A stretch of DNA of 32,475 nucleotides from Fimbriimonadaceae bacterium (GTDB taxonomy: Bacteria; Armatimonadota; Fimbriimonadia; Fimbriimonadales; Fimbriimonadaceae), in NCBI GenBank assembly GCA_025455775.1, contig JALOLT010000017.1, forward strand, positions 1-32,475, read 5' to 3'. Under the pieces are notes generated by a model that was not told the DNA's origin, did not search any database, and worked only from the letters and a program-made list of their open reading frames with translations. Below are positions 1 to 9,575 of this stretch, piece after piece; within the stretch, counting starts at the first letter, position 1; every line of letters begins with the position of its first letter. A program made the position numbers and the translations under genes.

Positions 1-447
1 TAAGGTGGAAAAAACAATGGAGAATAGCCGGCGATAGTGACCGGTCCGCCCGACAGCCAGCAATCCGAAGAGTGCCGTGGTGCAGGCCCACAGCAACACC
101 GAGCCCTCTTGACCAGACCAGACACCTGCGATTAAGTACTGCAGCTCGTGGTCTTTTGCCGAGTGCTTGAAGACGTATTCGTACTGGAACTGGTTGCGGA
201 CAAAGAGGGCAGCCAGACAGGCGAAAGATCCGAAGAAAGAGAGGTTTGCCGTGGTAAAGGCGAGCTTCCCAACCTTTTCCAGGGCCTCACCCCTCTTGCC
301 ACTGGCTCTCGGCTGCATCAACCAGGCAACGATTGCAACGAGTGAGGCAAGCAAGGCCAGGAAGATCAGGAGTCGGCCCAGATCACCGGCAAGGATCGAC
401 CACGGCTGGGCGACTGCCGCGGTCGAGGGATCCAGTTGGATTCTCAC
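1..447 (-). CDS. ccmF: CcmF-like cytochrome c maturation protein, N-terminal part (cut by window edge)
   Basis: The minus strand reads open from a GTG at 447 to the window edge (149 codons). The GTG overlaps the stop of the upstream CcmE gene (GTGA), so the two are translationally coupled. The visible part has an N-terminal membrane segment rich in L, A and V, then a stretch with EYVFKHSAKD, and then GVWSGQEGSVLLWA. That last stretch is the typical CcmF/CcsA-family segment (W-x-G-Q-E-G-S-x-L-L-W) next to the heme-handling region. In the family, CcmF is a multi-spanning inner-membrane protein that ligates heme delivered by CcmE to apocytochrome c. The rest of the gene, including the WWD domain, lies outside the window. 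Family assignment is firm; the exact start is inferred from the coupling. Confidence 0.85.
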   Translation of the reverse strand, partial: MRIQLDPSTAAVAQPWSILAGDLGRLLIFLALLASLVAIVAWLMQPRASGKRGEALEKVGKLAFTTANLSFFGSFACLAALFVRNQFQYEYVFKHSAKDHELQYLIAGVWSGQEGSVLLWACTTALFGLLAVGRTGHYRRLFSIVFSTL

Positions 448-971
448 TGCCGAATGACCTCAGCCTTTCCTGTGAGGGAAACCGTCGATTCGCCGTAAGC
501 CCTCTCGGCCCCTTGGCTTGAGGCAGGTTTGATTTTGTCAACTTGGATTTCACCCTCGTACTTGCTCGGACATTTCAGAAGGAGATTCTCAGCCTCAAAT
601 ACGCCATTCTTCATGCCCCCCACCGCGACCAGTCTGGTCGCGGTGCCCATGTTGGCCGGTGGAATTCCGTTGTAGACGACATCCAAGATGTTTCCGTCAT
701 CCCCGCGCATCTTAAACCGAACCTGCTGGCTCGCTGCGCTGACCTTCACAGTTTCTTTCAGGAGGTCACCTGGGACGTGAAGGTTGTTCCCCCTCATAGA
801 TTTTGCCTCAGAGGCAGAGACGTAGGGGCTCGCATTCGTAAGAAATGCTGTAACGACGACGGTCAGTCCGACTCCCGAGAGGACTATTGCGAGGATTGCG
901 CCAAGTTTCATTTCTGGCTGAAATTTAATGATACCGAACTCGGCTGAATCTGGGGAAGATTCGGGACTCAA
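444..971 (-). CDS. ccmE: Cytochrome c maturation heme chaperone CcmE, CxxxY variant
   Basis: This 175-aa reading frame has one N-terminal membrane anchor (about residues 22-44) followed by a beta-rich OB-fold region (about 50-145), as in the periplasmic heme chaperone CcmE. The segment LLLKCPSKYEGE aligns with the heme-attachment region, where the usual motif is HxxxY. Here the residue is Cys134 with Tyr138, giving CxxxY. Cysteine-type CcmE proteins are known from some archaea and deltaproteobacteria. The gene is directly upstream of and overlapping ccmF, which supports the assignment. The full frame starts with TTG at 971; an ATG at 911 (residue 21, just before the anchor) is an equally good start, and neither has a strong ribosome binding site. 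Residues after about 150 form a polar tail of unknown role. Confidence 0.8.
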   Translation of the reverse strand: MSPESSPDSAEFGIIKFQPEMKLGAILAIVLSGVGLTVVVTAFLTNASPYVSASEAKSMRGNNLHVPGDLLKETVKVSAASQQVRFKMRGDDGNILDVVYNGIPPANMGTATRLVAVGGMKNGVFEAENLLLKCPSKYEGEIQVDKIKPASSQGAERAYGESTVSLTGKAEVIRQ

Positions 972-1113
972 ATCTTATCCGGAACGTTCCAGAGCGTGGT
1001 TGCGTTAGGGAGTTCGGGAGTGGATGTCGCGAAAACCCTGGTCTTCCGGGCCATAATCAAACGCGCATTCCGGTTCCCCACTGAAAGCAAGCTATATTTG
1101 TGAGACACTCCTG

Positions 1114-1665
1114 ATGATTGCCCGTCCTCTCTCCGTCCTTGCCTGCGTTGGCGCTCTGGTTGGCTTACCCCTTGCCCAGTCTCAGGCTCCCCAGCCAGTT
1201 GCTACGACCCCAACTCCCAGAAGCGATTTTGGCACCATCAACGTTCAATCAAACCTTGGGAGCTTCCGCTTGATCGACGGCGAAGGCAGAGTCGAAGTCT
1301 CCTTCAAGGGGACGATCCTGATTTCCCGGCTCGTGGGTGAAGCAATCCCTACCGGCAACATCAAGCTTGAGCACGAGACTCCCGATAAGCAGCGCCGACT
1401 CTACTCTGGCCAGGGCACCTTTGTGATCAGTGGCAAGTGGCGAGCAGTTCAGTGGTTTGGGAGCGACATGAGACTTCGTTGGAATGGGAAAGGAATCATC
1501 CGCATCACCGGCGAATTCGACCGAAATCTGGAAACTGGTCGCTACTGGTACGACGAGCCGGACAAGTGGCAGCCTCTTCCCAGCACCAGCATGATCACCC
1601 TAACTGTTCCCCAGCAGAGGTTGACCCCCAACGTCACCCCCAGGGAAAGACCCTCCGGCGGCTAG
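1114..1665 (+). CDS. Secreted protein of unknown function
   Basis: This 183-aa protein begins with a clear signal peptide: a basic start, then a hydrophobic stretch LSVLACVGALVGLPLA, with likely cleavage after the SQA near residue 25. The mature part looks all-beta, with alternating hydrophobic residues and repeated short strands (about 40-165), and contains RITGEFDRNLETGRYWY. I do not recognise a family. It is divergent from ccmEF and lies 11 bases upstream of the YprB-like exonuclease gene, so the two may be co-transcribed. No catalytic motif or cysteine pair is visible in the mature protein. A structural or ligand-binding role in the cell envelope is possible, but nothing in the sequence fixes it. 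Confidence 0.75.
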   Translation: MIARPLSVLACVGALVGLPLAQSQAPQPVATTPTPRSDFGTINVQSNLGSFRLIDGEGRVEVSFKGTILISRLVGEAIPTGNIKLEHETPDKQRRLYSGQGTFVISGKWRAVQWFGSDMRLRWNGKGIIRITGEFDRNLETGRYWYDEPDKWQPLPSTSMITLTVPQQRLTPNVTPRERPSGG

Positions 1666-1676
1666 ACTGGAGTCGA

Positions 1677-2435
1677 GTGCTCACCCAAACTTTTATTCAC
1701 GTGCCTGGCCTCGGTGGGGCGACAGAAAGAGGTCTCTGGGGCCAAGGCTGCGATTCGTGGCAGGCCTTTCTGAATGACCCGGATCGATGGAAAGTCGGTT
1801 CTTCAACCAGAAAGTCAATGGCTGAGACTCTAGCTGAGTCTGTCGTTGCCCTTGACCACAAAAACGCAAGTTACTTTAAGAGTCAGTTGGGGGCAAAAGA
1901 GGCCTGGCGTGCTTGGCCAGAGTTCCAGAGCGATTGTTGCTACCTGGATATCGAAACCGACGGGGGCATGAGTGGCTCTTCGGTCACAACCATTGGCCTC
2001 TACGACGGCAATCGCTTCACCTGCCTTGTTCGTGGGCAAGATCTCGAAATCTTCCCCGATTACATCTCGCGCTTTAAGTACTTGGTGACCTTCTATGGCA
2101 CTGGGTTCGATCTTCCGATGCTTCAGAAGGCCTTTCCCGGCCTCAGATTTCCCCAAATCCACTTGGATCTTTGTTTCGCCCTTAAGCGGCTTGGCTACCG
2201 AGGTGGACTGAAACGCATCGAAAAGCAACTGGGTATCTCACGTGGGGACGAAACAGATGGACTGAGCGGACTGGATGCGATTCGCTTGTGGCGTGAGTAT
2301 CAACTAGGGCGCGAAGAGTCTCTCCGCACCCTTATCGAATACAACCAGGAAGACGTCGTCAATCTTGAGATTCTGGCTCAGCTCGCGTTTGATCAGCTCA
2401 AAGAGGCGACCTTGAGTGGTTCGAAGTTACGCTGA
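1677..2435 (+). CDS. YprB-like RNase H-fold 3'-5' exonuclease
   Basis: This is a 252-aa protein of the YprB ribonuclease H-like exonuclease family (DnaQ-like DEDD fold). The acidic residues are visible: D91 and E93 in YLDIETD, D145 in YGTGFDLPML, and D226 in YNQEDVVNL. The N-terminus FIHVPGLGGATERGLW, followed by W-x-x-F-L, is the usual lead-in of this family, which fixes the start near here. I chose the GTG at 1677, which has GGAG four bases upstream and lies just after the preceding stop; the frame remains open further upstream but overlaps the other gene. Such proteins are thought to trim nucleic acid 3' ends, but the substrate is not established. Transcription faces convergent sdhC, with a shared terminator between them. 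Confidence 0.85.
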   Translation: MLTQTFIHVPGLGGATERGLWGQGCDSWQAFLNDPDRWKVGSSTRKSMAETLAESVVALDHKNASYFKSQLGAKEAWRAWPEFQSDCCYLDIETDGGMSGSSVTTIGLYDGNRFTCLVRGQDLEIFPDYISRFKYLVTFYGTGFDLPMLQKAFPGLRFPQIHLDLCFALKRLGYRGGLKRIEKQLGISRGDETDGLSGLDAIRLWREYQLGREESLRTLIEYNQEDVVNLEILAQLAFDQLKEATLSGSKLR

Positions 2436-2520
2436 GCGGTTAGTTGGGAAGAAACGATAAGCCAGGTTTTCAAAAAAGCCCCACTAGATTAACAAAAATG
2501 CCTACAGGCAAAAGAAGGGA

Positions 2521-2551
2521 ACCCCAACCCTCACTTACCGAGGGCTGGGGT
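2521..2551 (-). terminator. Bidirectional hairpin terminator between yprB-like gene and sdhC
   Basis: A strong stem pairs ACCCCAACCCTC at 2521-2532 with GAGGGCTGGGGT at 2540-2551 around a 7-base loop. On the minus strand it is followed by a T/C-rich stretch (TCCCTTCTTTTG), so it most likely ends sdhC transcription. It also sits downstream of the convergent exonuclease gene. Confidence 0.7.
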
Positions 2552-2577
2552 ATCAAGTTGAAGAGTCGTTCTAACTG

Positions 2578-3333
2578 CTAAGGTAGCTGTCTGGTCTCGC
2601 TGGTCGGAACCATCGGCTGGCTCATGCGAGCTTCGACCGGCTTCGCCTCATCCTTCTTTTCAAAGATGGGGTTGAAGAACCCGAAGAGTGCAACCCAGCC
2701 GAAGAGAGTCAACACCACGAAGGCGGCAAAGCCAACTTTGGCCATCGCCATCTGGGCTTTCTCGCTAACAGTGATTCCCCATCGAATGCAGAAGTTCCAA
2801 AGTCCATAACCCAGATGGTATGTGCAGACCAAGATTCCGAGCATGTAGACCACAAGGATCAGGTAGGTATCAACCCCGCCAATCGTTGGCCCCGCGAGCT
2901 TCGATGCCCACTGGTCGTAGGCAATCGTCTGTTCCACTCCCCAGATTTTCGCTGCCACCGACGTCGTGAACATGTGGTAGCAAAGGAAGAAGAAGGCAAA
3001 GATGCCGCTCCAGCGTTGCCATGTGTAGTAGCGATTTTCGCGGTACTTATAGGCCTTTTCAGAGTAATTCCCCTCGGCGCGAGAAATGATGAAGATCCCG
3101 TAGACAGCGTGGAAGATCAAGGGGATCCAGATCGCCACAATCTTGAGTGCCAAGAGAAAGTGAGTGGGCATCCCTTCGAAGAATCCGATGACGCCGTTGA
3201 ATCTGCTTGCCCCCGCCAAGCTGAAAGTATTGAGAAGAAGGTGCTGCGCAAGGTAATAGCCAACTGGAACGATGCCAGTCAGTGAGTGGACTTTGTGCCA
3301 GAAATAGTCTTCCCGCACCAAACGGACGAGCAT
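2578..3333 (-). CDS. sdhC: Succinate dehydrogenase / fumarate reductase cytochrome b558 subunit
   Basis: This membrane anchor subunit of complex II has five predicted transmembrane helices. It carries four well-placed histidines, H31 (AQHLLLN), H75 (IFHAVYG), H120 (CYHMF) and H173 (TYHLGYG), matching the di-heme ligands of the Bacillus-type B558 SdhC family. The N-terminal EDYFWHKVHSLTG matches family members. The reading frame extends to a TTG at 3369, but I chose the ATG at 3333. It has an ideal AGAGGA eight bases upstream, and the predicted transcription start near 3367 makes the longest start unlikely. A C-terminal tail rich in E and K (about residues 220-251) is extra. No sdhA or sdhB is adjacent: downstream is a terminator and upstream is enolase. 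Confidence 0.9.
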   Translation of the reverse strand: MLVRLVREDYFWHKVHSLTGIVPVGYYLAQHLLLNTFSLAGASRFNGVIGFFEGMPTHFLLALKIVAIWIPLIFHAVYGIFIISRAEGNYSEKAYKYRENRYYTWQRWSGIFAFFFLCYHMFTTSVAAKIWGVEQTIAYDQWASKLAGPTIGGVDTYLILVVYMLGILVCTYHLGYGLWNFCIRWGITVSEKAQMAMAKVGFAAFVVLTLFGWVALFGFFNPIFEKKDEAKPVEARMSQPMVPTSETRQLP

Positions 3334-3373
3334 GTTCTGGTTCCTCTGTTCAATCATGTCTGATCTCAATTCA

Positions 3374-4771
<1,398 letters not shown>

Positions 4772-4772
<1 letters not shown>

Positions 4773-5086
4773 TGGAAATCACACCGCAGGAGCTCAAAGC
4801 CAGGATGGATGCAGGGGAAACTTTCACCCTGCTCGATGTCCGCGAACCTCACGAACTGGCAATCAGTCGTTTGGACGGAATTGTCTCCATCCCAATGGGA
4901 CAAGTGCCAAGCCGACTGGAGGAAATCCGGTCGGCTCCTGCTCCCCTCGTCGTCATTTGTCGCACAGGAGGGAGAAGTGGTCAGGTCTGCGACTTCCTGG
5001 CAGAAAAGGGGATTTCAGCGAGCAACCTACTCAGTGGCATGAATGGCTGGGCCACAACAGTGGATCCTTCCCTGCCGACCTACTAA
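4772..5086 (+). CDS. Single-domain rhodanese-like sulfurtransferase
   Basis: This 104-aa single-domain rhodanese resembles GlpE/PspE-type proteins. The domain fills the protein: LLDVREPHELAISRLDG near residue 20 and the active-site loop CRTGGRS with Cys63. The final GMNGW is typical of the family. The cysteine would carry a persulfide in sulfur transfer; the acceptor is not evident. The ATG overlaps the enolase stop (TGATG), and a terminator follows at 5113, so the enolase-rhodanese pair forms a transcription unit. No signal peptide is visible, so it is cytoplasmic. Confidence 0.92.
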
Positions 5087-5112
5087 TTGCGGCTTTGACC
5101 AGAAAAATCCCG

Positions 5113-5146
5113 GGGCTGTCTCAAAAGAGGCAGCCCTGCTTTTGTT
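5113..5146 (+). terminator. Rho-independent terminator of eno-rhodanese unit
   Basis: GGGCTG-t-CTC (5113-5122) pairs with GAG-g-CAGCCC (5127-5136) around an AAAA loop, followed by TGCTTTTGTT. It lies 27 bases after the rhodanese stop. Confidence 0.8.
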
Positions 5147-5209
5147 ACCCTTTGATCACACCCAAATCACCAAGCCAAACCAGGGCTTGATCAGATAACC
5201 TATCACTCA

Positions 5210-6160
5210 ATGAGATATCGAAGACTCGGCTCCAGTAGTGTCAAGGTGAGTGAGGTAGCCCTTGGCGGATGGCTGACCCAAGGACGAAAGCTCGACGCCC
5301 ACGCCACAACGAAACTCGTCCACGCTGCTTTCGATGTCGGGATCAACTTTTTTGACACAGCCGATGTCTACGCGAACGGCGAAGCTGAAAAGGCCTTGGG
5401 GGTCGCGATCCGAAGCCTAAAGCGCGAAGACCTTTTCATCGCCACAAAGTGCTTCTTCCCGATGTCAGACAGCCCAAACGATCAGGGCCTCAGCCGGAAG
5501 CATATCGTCGAGTCAGTGAACCATTCTCTCAAGCGACTCGGGATCGAGACGATCGACCTGATGCAGTTTCACCGCTTTGATCCGGAAACACCTTTTGAGG
5601 AAATCGTGCGAGCCATCGATGATCTCGTGAGGGCAGGGAAAGTCCATTACTGGGGAGTCAGTTGCTGGACAGGGGGCCAAATCAAGGAGATTTGTGACAC
5701 TGCAAAGGATTGGCTCTGTACCAAGCCGATCAGCAACCAGCCTCCCTACAACATGCTGGATCGACACATCGAGCAAGAGATCATCCCGACTTCCCTTTCT
5801 TGCGGCGTCAGCCAAGTCGTCTTCTCGCCCCTGGCTCAAGGGGTTCTGACCGGAAAGTATAAGCCAGGTGAACCACTTCCCGAAGGCTCGCGAGGTTCGG
5901 ATAGTTCATCCAACCAATGGATGGGACGACTCTTGAGCGAAGCCAACCTCGTGAAGGTGCAAAAGATCGGAGCTATAGCATCCGAGTTTGGCTGTACAAC
6001 TGGCCAATTTGCCCTCGCTTGGTGTCTCCGTCAGCCTAACGTCAGCAGCGTGATTATGGGGGCGAGCACGGCGGAACAGGTGAAGGAGAATGCTGTCGCT
6101 GGCGTGGTCGAAATCCCAGAGAGCGCTTGGCAAAGAGTCGAAGAAATTCTCGCTTCATAA
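5210..6160 (+). CDS. Aldo/keto reductase (Kv-beta / YajO-like subfamily)
   Basis: This 316-aa NAD(P)H-dependent oxidoreductase has the (beta/alpha)8 barrel of the aldo/keto reductase family. The catalytic tetrad is visible as D49 and Y54 in FFDTADVYANGE, K80 in IATKCF, and H121 in MQFHRFD. The C-terminal nucleotide-binding segment VIMGASTAEQVKEN is also present. N-terminal YRRLGSSSVKVSEVALGG is typical of the Kv-channel beta-subunit-like clade. The natural substrate cannot be told from sequence. It stands alone, with the eno terminator upstream and a 75-base gap before the ACT protein. Confidence 0.93.
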   Translation: MRYRRLGSSSVKVSEVALGGWLTQGRKLDAHATTKLVHAAFDVGINFFDTADVYANGEAEKALGVAIRSLKREDLFIATKCFFPMSDSPNDQGLSRKHIVESVNHSLKRLGIETIDLMQFHRFDPETPFEEIVRAIDDLVRAGKVHYWGVSCWTGGQIKEICDTAKDWLCTKPISNQPPYNMLDRHIEQEIIPTSLSCGVSQVVFSPLAQGVLTGKYKPGEPLPEGSRGSDSSSNQWMGRLLSEANLVKVQKIGAIASEFGCTTGQFALAWCLRQPNVSSVIMGASTAEQVKENAVAGVVEIPESAWQRVEEILAS

Positions 6161-6235
6161 ACCTTGGCCGGGAGGGGCTACTATCGAGGATAGCCCCAGG
6201 CATCCCACCCCCCCAGCCTCATAATCAACGTTGGA

Positions 6236-6802
6236 ATGGACTTCACCCTTGAATCCGGCGACCGACCGGATGAGCTAGCTGGGCAACCTTTTCGGAAGGC
6301 CCTCAGCGATCCGGAACAGGATCTGCCTCCCCAAGTGGAAACGGAGTTTGAGAAGGCCAGAGGCATTCACCTCGTTGAACAGCGAACAGGGCTGAGCCGG
6401 GTTCATGTTGTGAATCTCGCCGAGCCCCTCATGGCTTCTCGGCTTAATGTTCTCAAGATGGTCGCAGAAGCAAAGGTCTCGATCGACTTCCTTAAATTCA
6501 CTCCCGATGGCATCACTTTCATCGTGAGCGACACCCATACCTCCACGGTTGAGGCTTGCCTGAAGGCGCTAGACGTGGAGCACTCCATTTTGAGAGATCG
6601 TTCCGTTGTCCTCGCCCATGCGGCGAATCTGCGGGATGAAGAAGGCCTGATCGCCCAACTCGTCAGTGAAGCGATTGACTCGGTTCAAGAGATCGATCAC
6701 CTGGGGGACATGCACGACCGTCTCCTCTTTGTCGTGAAGGCGAGCCATGCACCAGAACTGACTGCCCGCATCAAAGAGCGATTTATGGAGAAGATTCTGT
6801 GA
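6236..6802 (+). CDS. ACT-domain protein coupled to aspartokinase
   Basis: This 188-aa protein has an acidic, low-complexity N-terminus (about 1-45). Two ACT-like beta-alpha-beta units follow: about 50-120 (SRVHVVNLAEPLMASRLNVL, then VSIDFLKFTPDGITFIVSD) and about 122-188 (RDRSVVLAHAANLRDEEGL). ACT domains bind amino acids and control biosynthetic enzymes. Its stop overlaps the GTG of the aspartokinase gene (GTGA), so the two are translationally coupled. A role as a separate regulatory subunit of that enzyme is a reasonable inference. No kinase domain is present. The start is the first ATG; the acidic leader has no recognised function. Confidence 0.75.
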   Translation: MDFTLESGDRPDELAGQPFRKALSDPEQDLPPQVETEFEKARGIHLVEQRTGLSRVHVVNLAEPLMASRLNVLKMVAEAKVSIDFLKFTPDGITFIVSDTHTSTVEACLKALDVEHSILRDRSVVLAHAANLRDEEGLIAQLVSEAIDSVQEIDHLGDMHDRLLFVVKASHAPELTARIKERFMEKIL

Positions 6803-8148
6803 AGATCAAGGTGATGAAGTTCGGCGGAACCAGCGTCCGCACGAAGGAAGCGAGAGCCCTCGCCGCTCTCAAGGTCGTCAGTGCCAAGGAGCAGGGCTTC
6901 TCCCCAGTCGTGGTGGTGAGTGCCATCGGAAGGCGCGGGGAGCCCTACGCGACCGATACCCTCATTAACCTTGTCCGGGAGGTCGATCCCACCATCGCTC
7001 CCGACGATCGTGAACTCGACCTGATTATGAGCTGCGGCGAGGTACTAAGCAGCGTGATCTTTGCCCAAACGTTACGGGCTCTCGGCCACCCTTCCATGTC
7101 ACTCCGCGGAGGTCAAGCCGGGATTCGAACTGACGGCATTTACGGCTCAGCCCGGATTCTGGGAGTCAACCCAATCGGGGTGATTGAGGTGCTCAAACGG
7201 GGTTCGATCCCTGTCGTCTGCGGCTTTCAGGGCGTATGGGTACAGGGAGGTTTGCCAGGAGCGGAACTTACCACCCTGGGCCGTGGCGGGAGCGATACGA
7301 CTGCTTCTGCCCTGGGTGCTGCTCTCCGGGCAAACGCGGTCGAGATCTTTACTGATGTAGATGGGGTCAAAACCGCTGACCCTGATTTCGTTCCAGGAGC
7401 CCCGACCCTTCGGAGAGTGGCCTACGACGAGGTCGCAGAGATTGCCCACTTAGGAGCGAAAGTGCTCCACCCTCGCGCTGCAGAAATCGCAATGAGATTT
7501 CAAATTCCTTTGTGGGTCAAGAGCACCTTCACCGACGACCCAGGAACAGAGATTGTTTCCAAAGAAGGGTTGCCACCCCGCCGCATGACCGGTGTGAGTC
7601 ACACCGGGAAGCTGGTGTACATTCAAGTGGATTTGGATGATGTCGTGCCTCACCACCGAAAGGCCTTCGAAGCACGAGTATACGAGGCGCTGGCGCAATT
7701 CGGCATCAATCTCTTTATGATCAACATGTCGCCCGATTCGATCGGCTTCGCCGTGTCTCGCGAGCAATTCCCCGAGGTGCAAGACATGTTTGATGCCCTT
7801 GTCTTGCCTGTCGATGAATCTGGGAAGACGATCTACCTGATTCAATCAGGTGAGGAAGCAAGCCGAGCCTTCTCGACCCAGCTCAAGCTCCTGTCTGCCC
7901 TTGGCAATACTCAAGTCATCAAGCTCCGCATCACGGAGGGCTGTACGATGGTTTCGGTTGTGGGGCAAAGCACGATGCAGCAGCCAGGGTTGTTCTACAA
8001 GGTTTTGAGCGCTCTCACAGAAGCACAAATCGCAGTGTTGCAAACAAGCGACAGCGACTACAGTCTGAGTTGCTTGATCCCGGAGAGTGAACTCCGCCGC
8101 GCTGTCTCGCTCCTTCATTCCCTCTTTAGCCTCGACCAGGCGAGCTAA
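6799..8148 (+). CDS. lysC: Aspartate kinase
   Basis: This 449-aa protein catalyses the first committed step from aspartate toward lysine, methionine and threonine. The kinase domain (about 1-250) shows KVMKFGGTSV at the start, VVVVSAIGR, the LSSVIF helix region, LGRGGSDTTASALGAAL, and EIFTDVDGVKTADPD. Two C-terminal ACT domains follow (about 270-345, GKLVYIQVDLDDV; and 365-449, KLRITEGCTMVSVVGQ). These usually bind lysine or threonine for feedback control. Length and layout fit monofunctional DapG/LysC enzymes. The start is GTG at 6799, overlapping the ACT-protein stop, and no ribosome binding site is needed beyond the coupling. Confidence 0.95.
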   Translation: MKIKVMKFGGTSVRTKEARALAALKVVSAKEQGFSPVVVVSAIGRRGEPYATDTLINLVREVDPTIAPDDRELDLIMSCGEVLSSVIFAQTLRALGHPSMSLRGGQAGIRTDGIYGSARILGVNPIGVIEVLKRGSIPVVCGFQGVWVQGGLPGAELTTLGRGGSDTTASALGAALRANAVEIFTDVDGVKTADPDFVPGAPTLRRVAYDEVAEIAHLGAKVLHPRAAEIAMRFQIPLWVKSTFTDDPGTEIVSKEGLPPRRMTGVSHTGKLVYIQVDLDDVVPHHRKAFEARVYEALAQFGINLFMINMSPDSIGFAVSREQFPEVQDMFDALVLPVDESGKTIYLIQSGEEASRAFSTQLKLLSALGNTQVIKLRITEGCTMVSVVGQSTMQQPGLFYKVLSALTEAQIAVLQTSDSDYSLSCLIPESELRRAVSLLHSLFSLDQAS

Positions 8149-8163
8149 GTGCTTTTTGGGTCT

Positions 8164-8212
8164 AAGCCTCCAGGCTTCAAGCGGGAGAGAGGGGCTTTCG
8201 GAGAAGCCCTTT
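8164..8212 (+). terminator. Possible terminator hairpins after aspartokinase
   Basis: Two hairpins follow the lysC stop: AAGCCT-cc-AGGCTT (8164-8177) and GGGCTT-tcggag-AAGCCC (8192-8209). The second is followed only by TTTG, so termination would be weak. Confidence 0.4.
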
Positions 8213-8389
8213 GATGCAAAGGGACTTAGAAAGGAGACATGGAACCATTCTCTCCGAAAATATCGGGGGGAGGAATCGGAGAACGAGCGCGACATTCCCG
8301 CCCTTAGGACCTGGTATTTGCTCTTGGAACTTTCTTGGGCCTCAAACAGTTGTATGAGATGTTGGTCTTCGGACTAAACGGAGTGAAAA

Positions 8390-8977
8390 ATGACTGCAAC
8401 ACTATCCCCCGAACAAGAAATCAGATTCCAGGAGCTATCCCAGGCAACCTATTCCAAGGTGTTCAATCTGGCCTATCGCCTGTCTGGGGATAGAGCCGAC
8501 GCGGAAGATTTGACCCAGGAAGCATTCTATCGGGCTTACCGGGGATTCGATGGATTCGAAGGAGACAGGCCGTTTGAAAACTGGATTTTCCGCATCCTGA
8601 CCAGACTCTTCTTGGACATGAAGCGCGCGAGGAGCAGACGAGTTCAAACAGTGAGTTCAGATGCCCCCATCCGCGCCGAAGGACGAGACGACACGGTGCA
8701 GTTCGAAGTGGCCGACGCCAGGCCAGGTCCGGAAGACGAGCTGATGAAAGGGATTGTCTCCCCCGAGCTTGAGAAGTCTTTGCTCAAACTCAGCGAGGAT
8801 CAGAGGCGTCTCGTCTGGCTCGCAGACGTAGAGGGAGTTCCCTACGCGGAGATTGCGACGATGATGGACACACCGGTGGGAACAGTCAGATCCAGACTCC
8901 ACCGCGCCCACAAGCAACTGCGCGCCATGATCGAAAAGATGAAGTCCCAACCGGGCGAGCCTTGCCTGGCCTGCTAA
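8390..8977 (+). CDS. ECF-type RNA polymerase sigma factor
   Basis: This 195-aa sigma-70 family protein of the extracytoplasmic-function group has only regions 2 and 4. Region 2 (about 18-90) includes NLAYRLSGDRADAEDLTQEA and FENWIFRILTRLFLDMKRA. Region 4 (about 128-185) includes LSEDQRRLVWLADVEGVPYAEIA and the helix-turn-helix TPVGTVRSRLHRAHKQLR. It directs RNA polymerase to a dedicated promoter set. An AACGGAG ribosome binding site precedes the ATG. No anti-sigma factor is adjacent: a strong terminator follows directly. The last residues are PCLAC, a CxxC-like pair that could sense redox or metal, but this is speculation. Confidence 0.93.
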   Translation: MTATLSPEQEIRFQELSQATYSKVFNLAYRLSGDRADAEDLTQEAFYRAYRGFDGFEGDRPFENWIFRILTRLFLDMKRARSRRVQTVSSDAPIRAEGRDDTVQFEVADARPGPEDELMKGIVSPELEKSLLKLSEDQRRLVWLADVEGVPYAEIATMMDTPVGTVRSRLHRAHKQLRAMIEKMKSQPGEPCLAC

Positions 8978-9001
8978 ACGACTTATCTTAGCAAAAGAAG
9001 A

Positions 9002-9043
9002 CCGCTTGCCTCGGATCCAACGAGGACAAGCGGCTTCGTTTTT
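9002..9043 (+). terminator. Strong bidirectional terminator after ECF sigma gene
   Basis: CCGCTTG plus CCTC (9002-9012) pairs with GAGG and CAAGCGG (9022-9033). On the plus strand a T-rich run follows (CTTCGTTTTTG), and on the minus strand TCTTCTTTTG follows. It can end both the sigma gene and the convergent small gene at 9082-9516. Confidence 0.8.
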
Positions 9044-9081
9044 GCAGTCTGCCGAGCGGTTGCCCGGCGTGGATTTGCCAT

Positions 9082-9516
9082 TTAGCCAGCCAGTGGCATC
9101 AGCACCTTTGACGACTCTGGCCGCGTCAAGATCGGATCGACGGGAGGTCGAGGCAGACGAGCCCCCATTCCTCCATCTGAGTCCTGGTCTTTGGATTTCG
9201 GTAGGTCGTCGACTCTGGCGTTCATAGCAAAGGAAAGTTGAGTGTAGTGAGCCGTTGTCCAATCATCGCGATCCGGATTCAACCGCTCCACAACAGCGAG
9301 TTTCGCTTCTGGGGGCAGAGCGTTGAAAACTGCCGCAGCGCGCTGGGCCAGGCCAGTCCTGCGAATCGGTTTGACATACAGAAGCTGGGCCTGAGAAGGA
9401 CAACCCAGCACAGCCAACTCTACCAAGGAATCCCGGTAGGTGAAGGCATGAGCTCGGATTTCTCCAAAACGGTCGGACACCAGAAAAATACAGGTTTGAA
9501 AGAGGTTAGCCACCAT
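9082..9516 (-). CDS. Small protein of unknown function
   Basis: This 144-aa reading frame has no recognised family. Residues 55-110 look helical and polar (LAQRAAAVFNALPPEAKLAV, then VERLNPDRDDWTTAHYTQL). The C-terminal 40 residues are rich in P, D, R and S and probably disordered. Support that it is a real gene comes from context: a promoter-like TTGAGA/TATCAT pair upstream at 9576-9603, and a terminator at 9002-9043 whose minus-strand T-run would end it. It lies downstream of ruvB on the same strand with a 118-base gap. A plus-strand frame over part of the same stretch looks less protein-like. Confidence 0.5.
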   Translation of the reverse strand: MVANLFQTCIFLVSDRFGEIRAHAFTYRDSLVELAVLGCPSQAQLLYVKPIRRTGLAQRAAAVFNALPPEAKLAVVERLNPDRDDWTTAHYTQLSFAMNARVDDLPKSKDQDSDGGMGARLPRPPVDPILTRPESSKVLMPLAG

Positions 9517-9575
9517 TGCATCACCAATTCCGAAAACTTATTATCCAGCACAAATACTAGAAACTGAAAGGGGAA

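Noticed and set aside
1437-1676. Upstream extension of the YprB-like exonuclease
   Set aside because: It overlaps the secreted-protein gene in another frame. Family alignment begins at FIHVPGLGG, just after the GTG at 1677.
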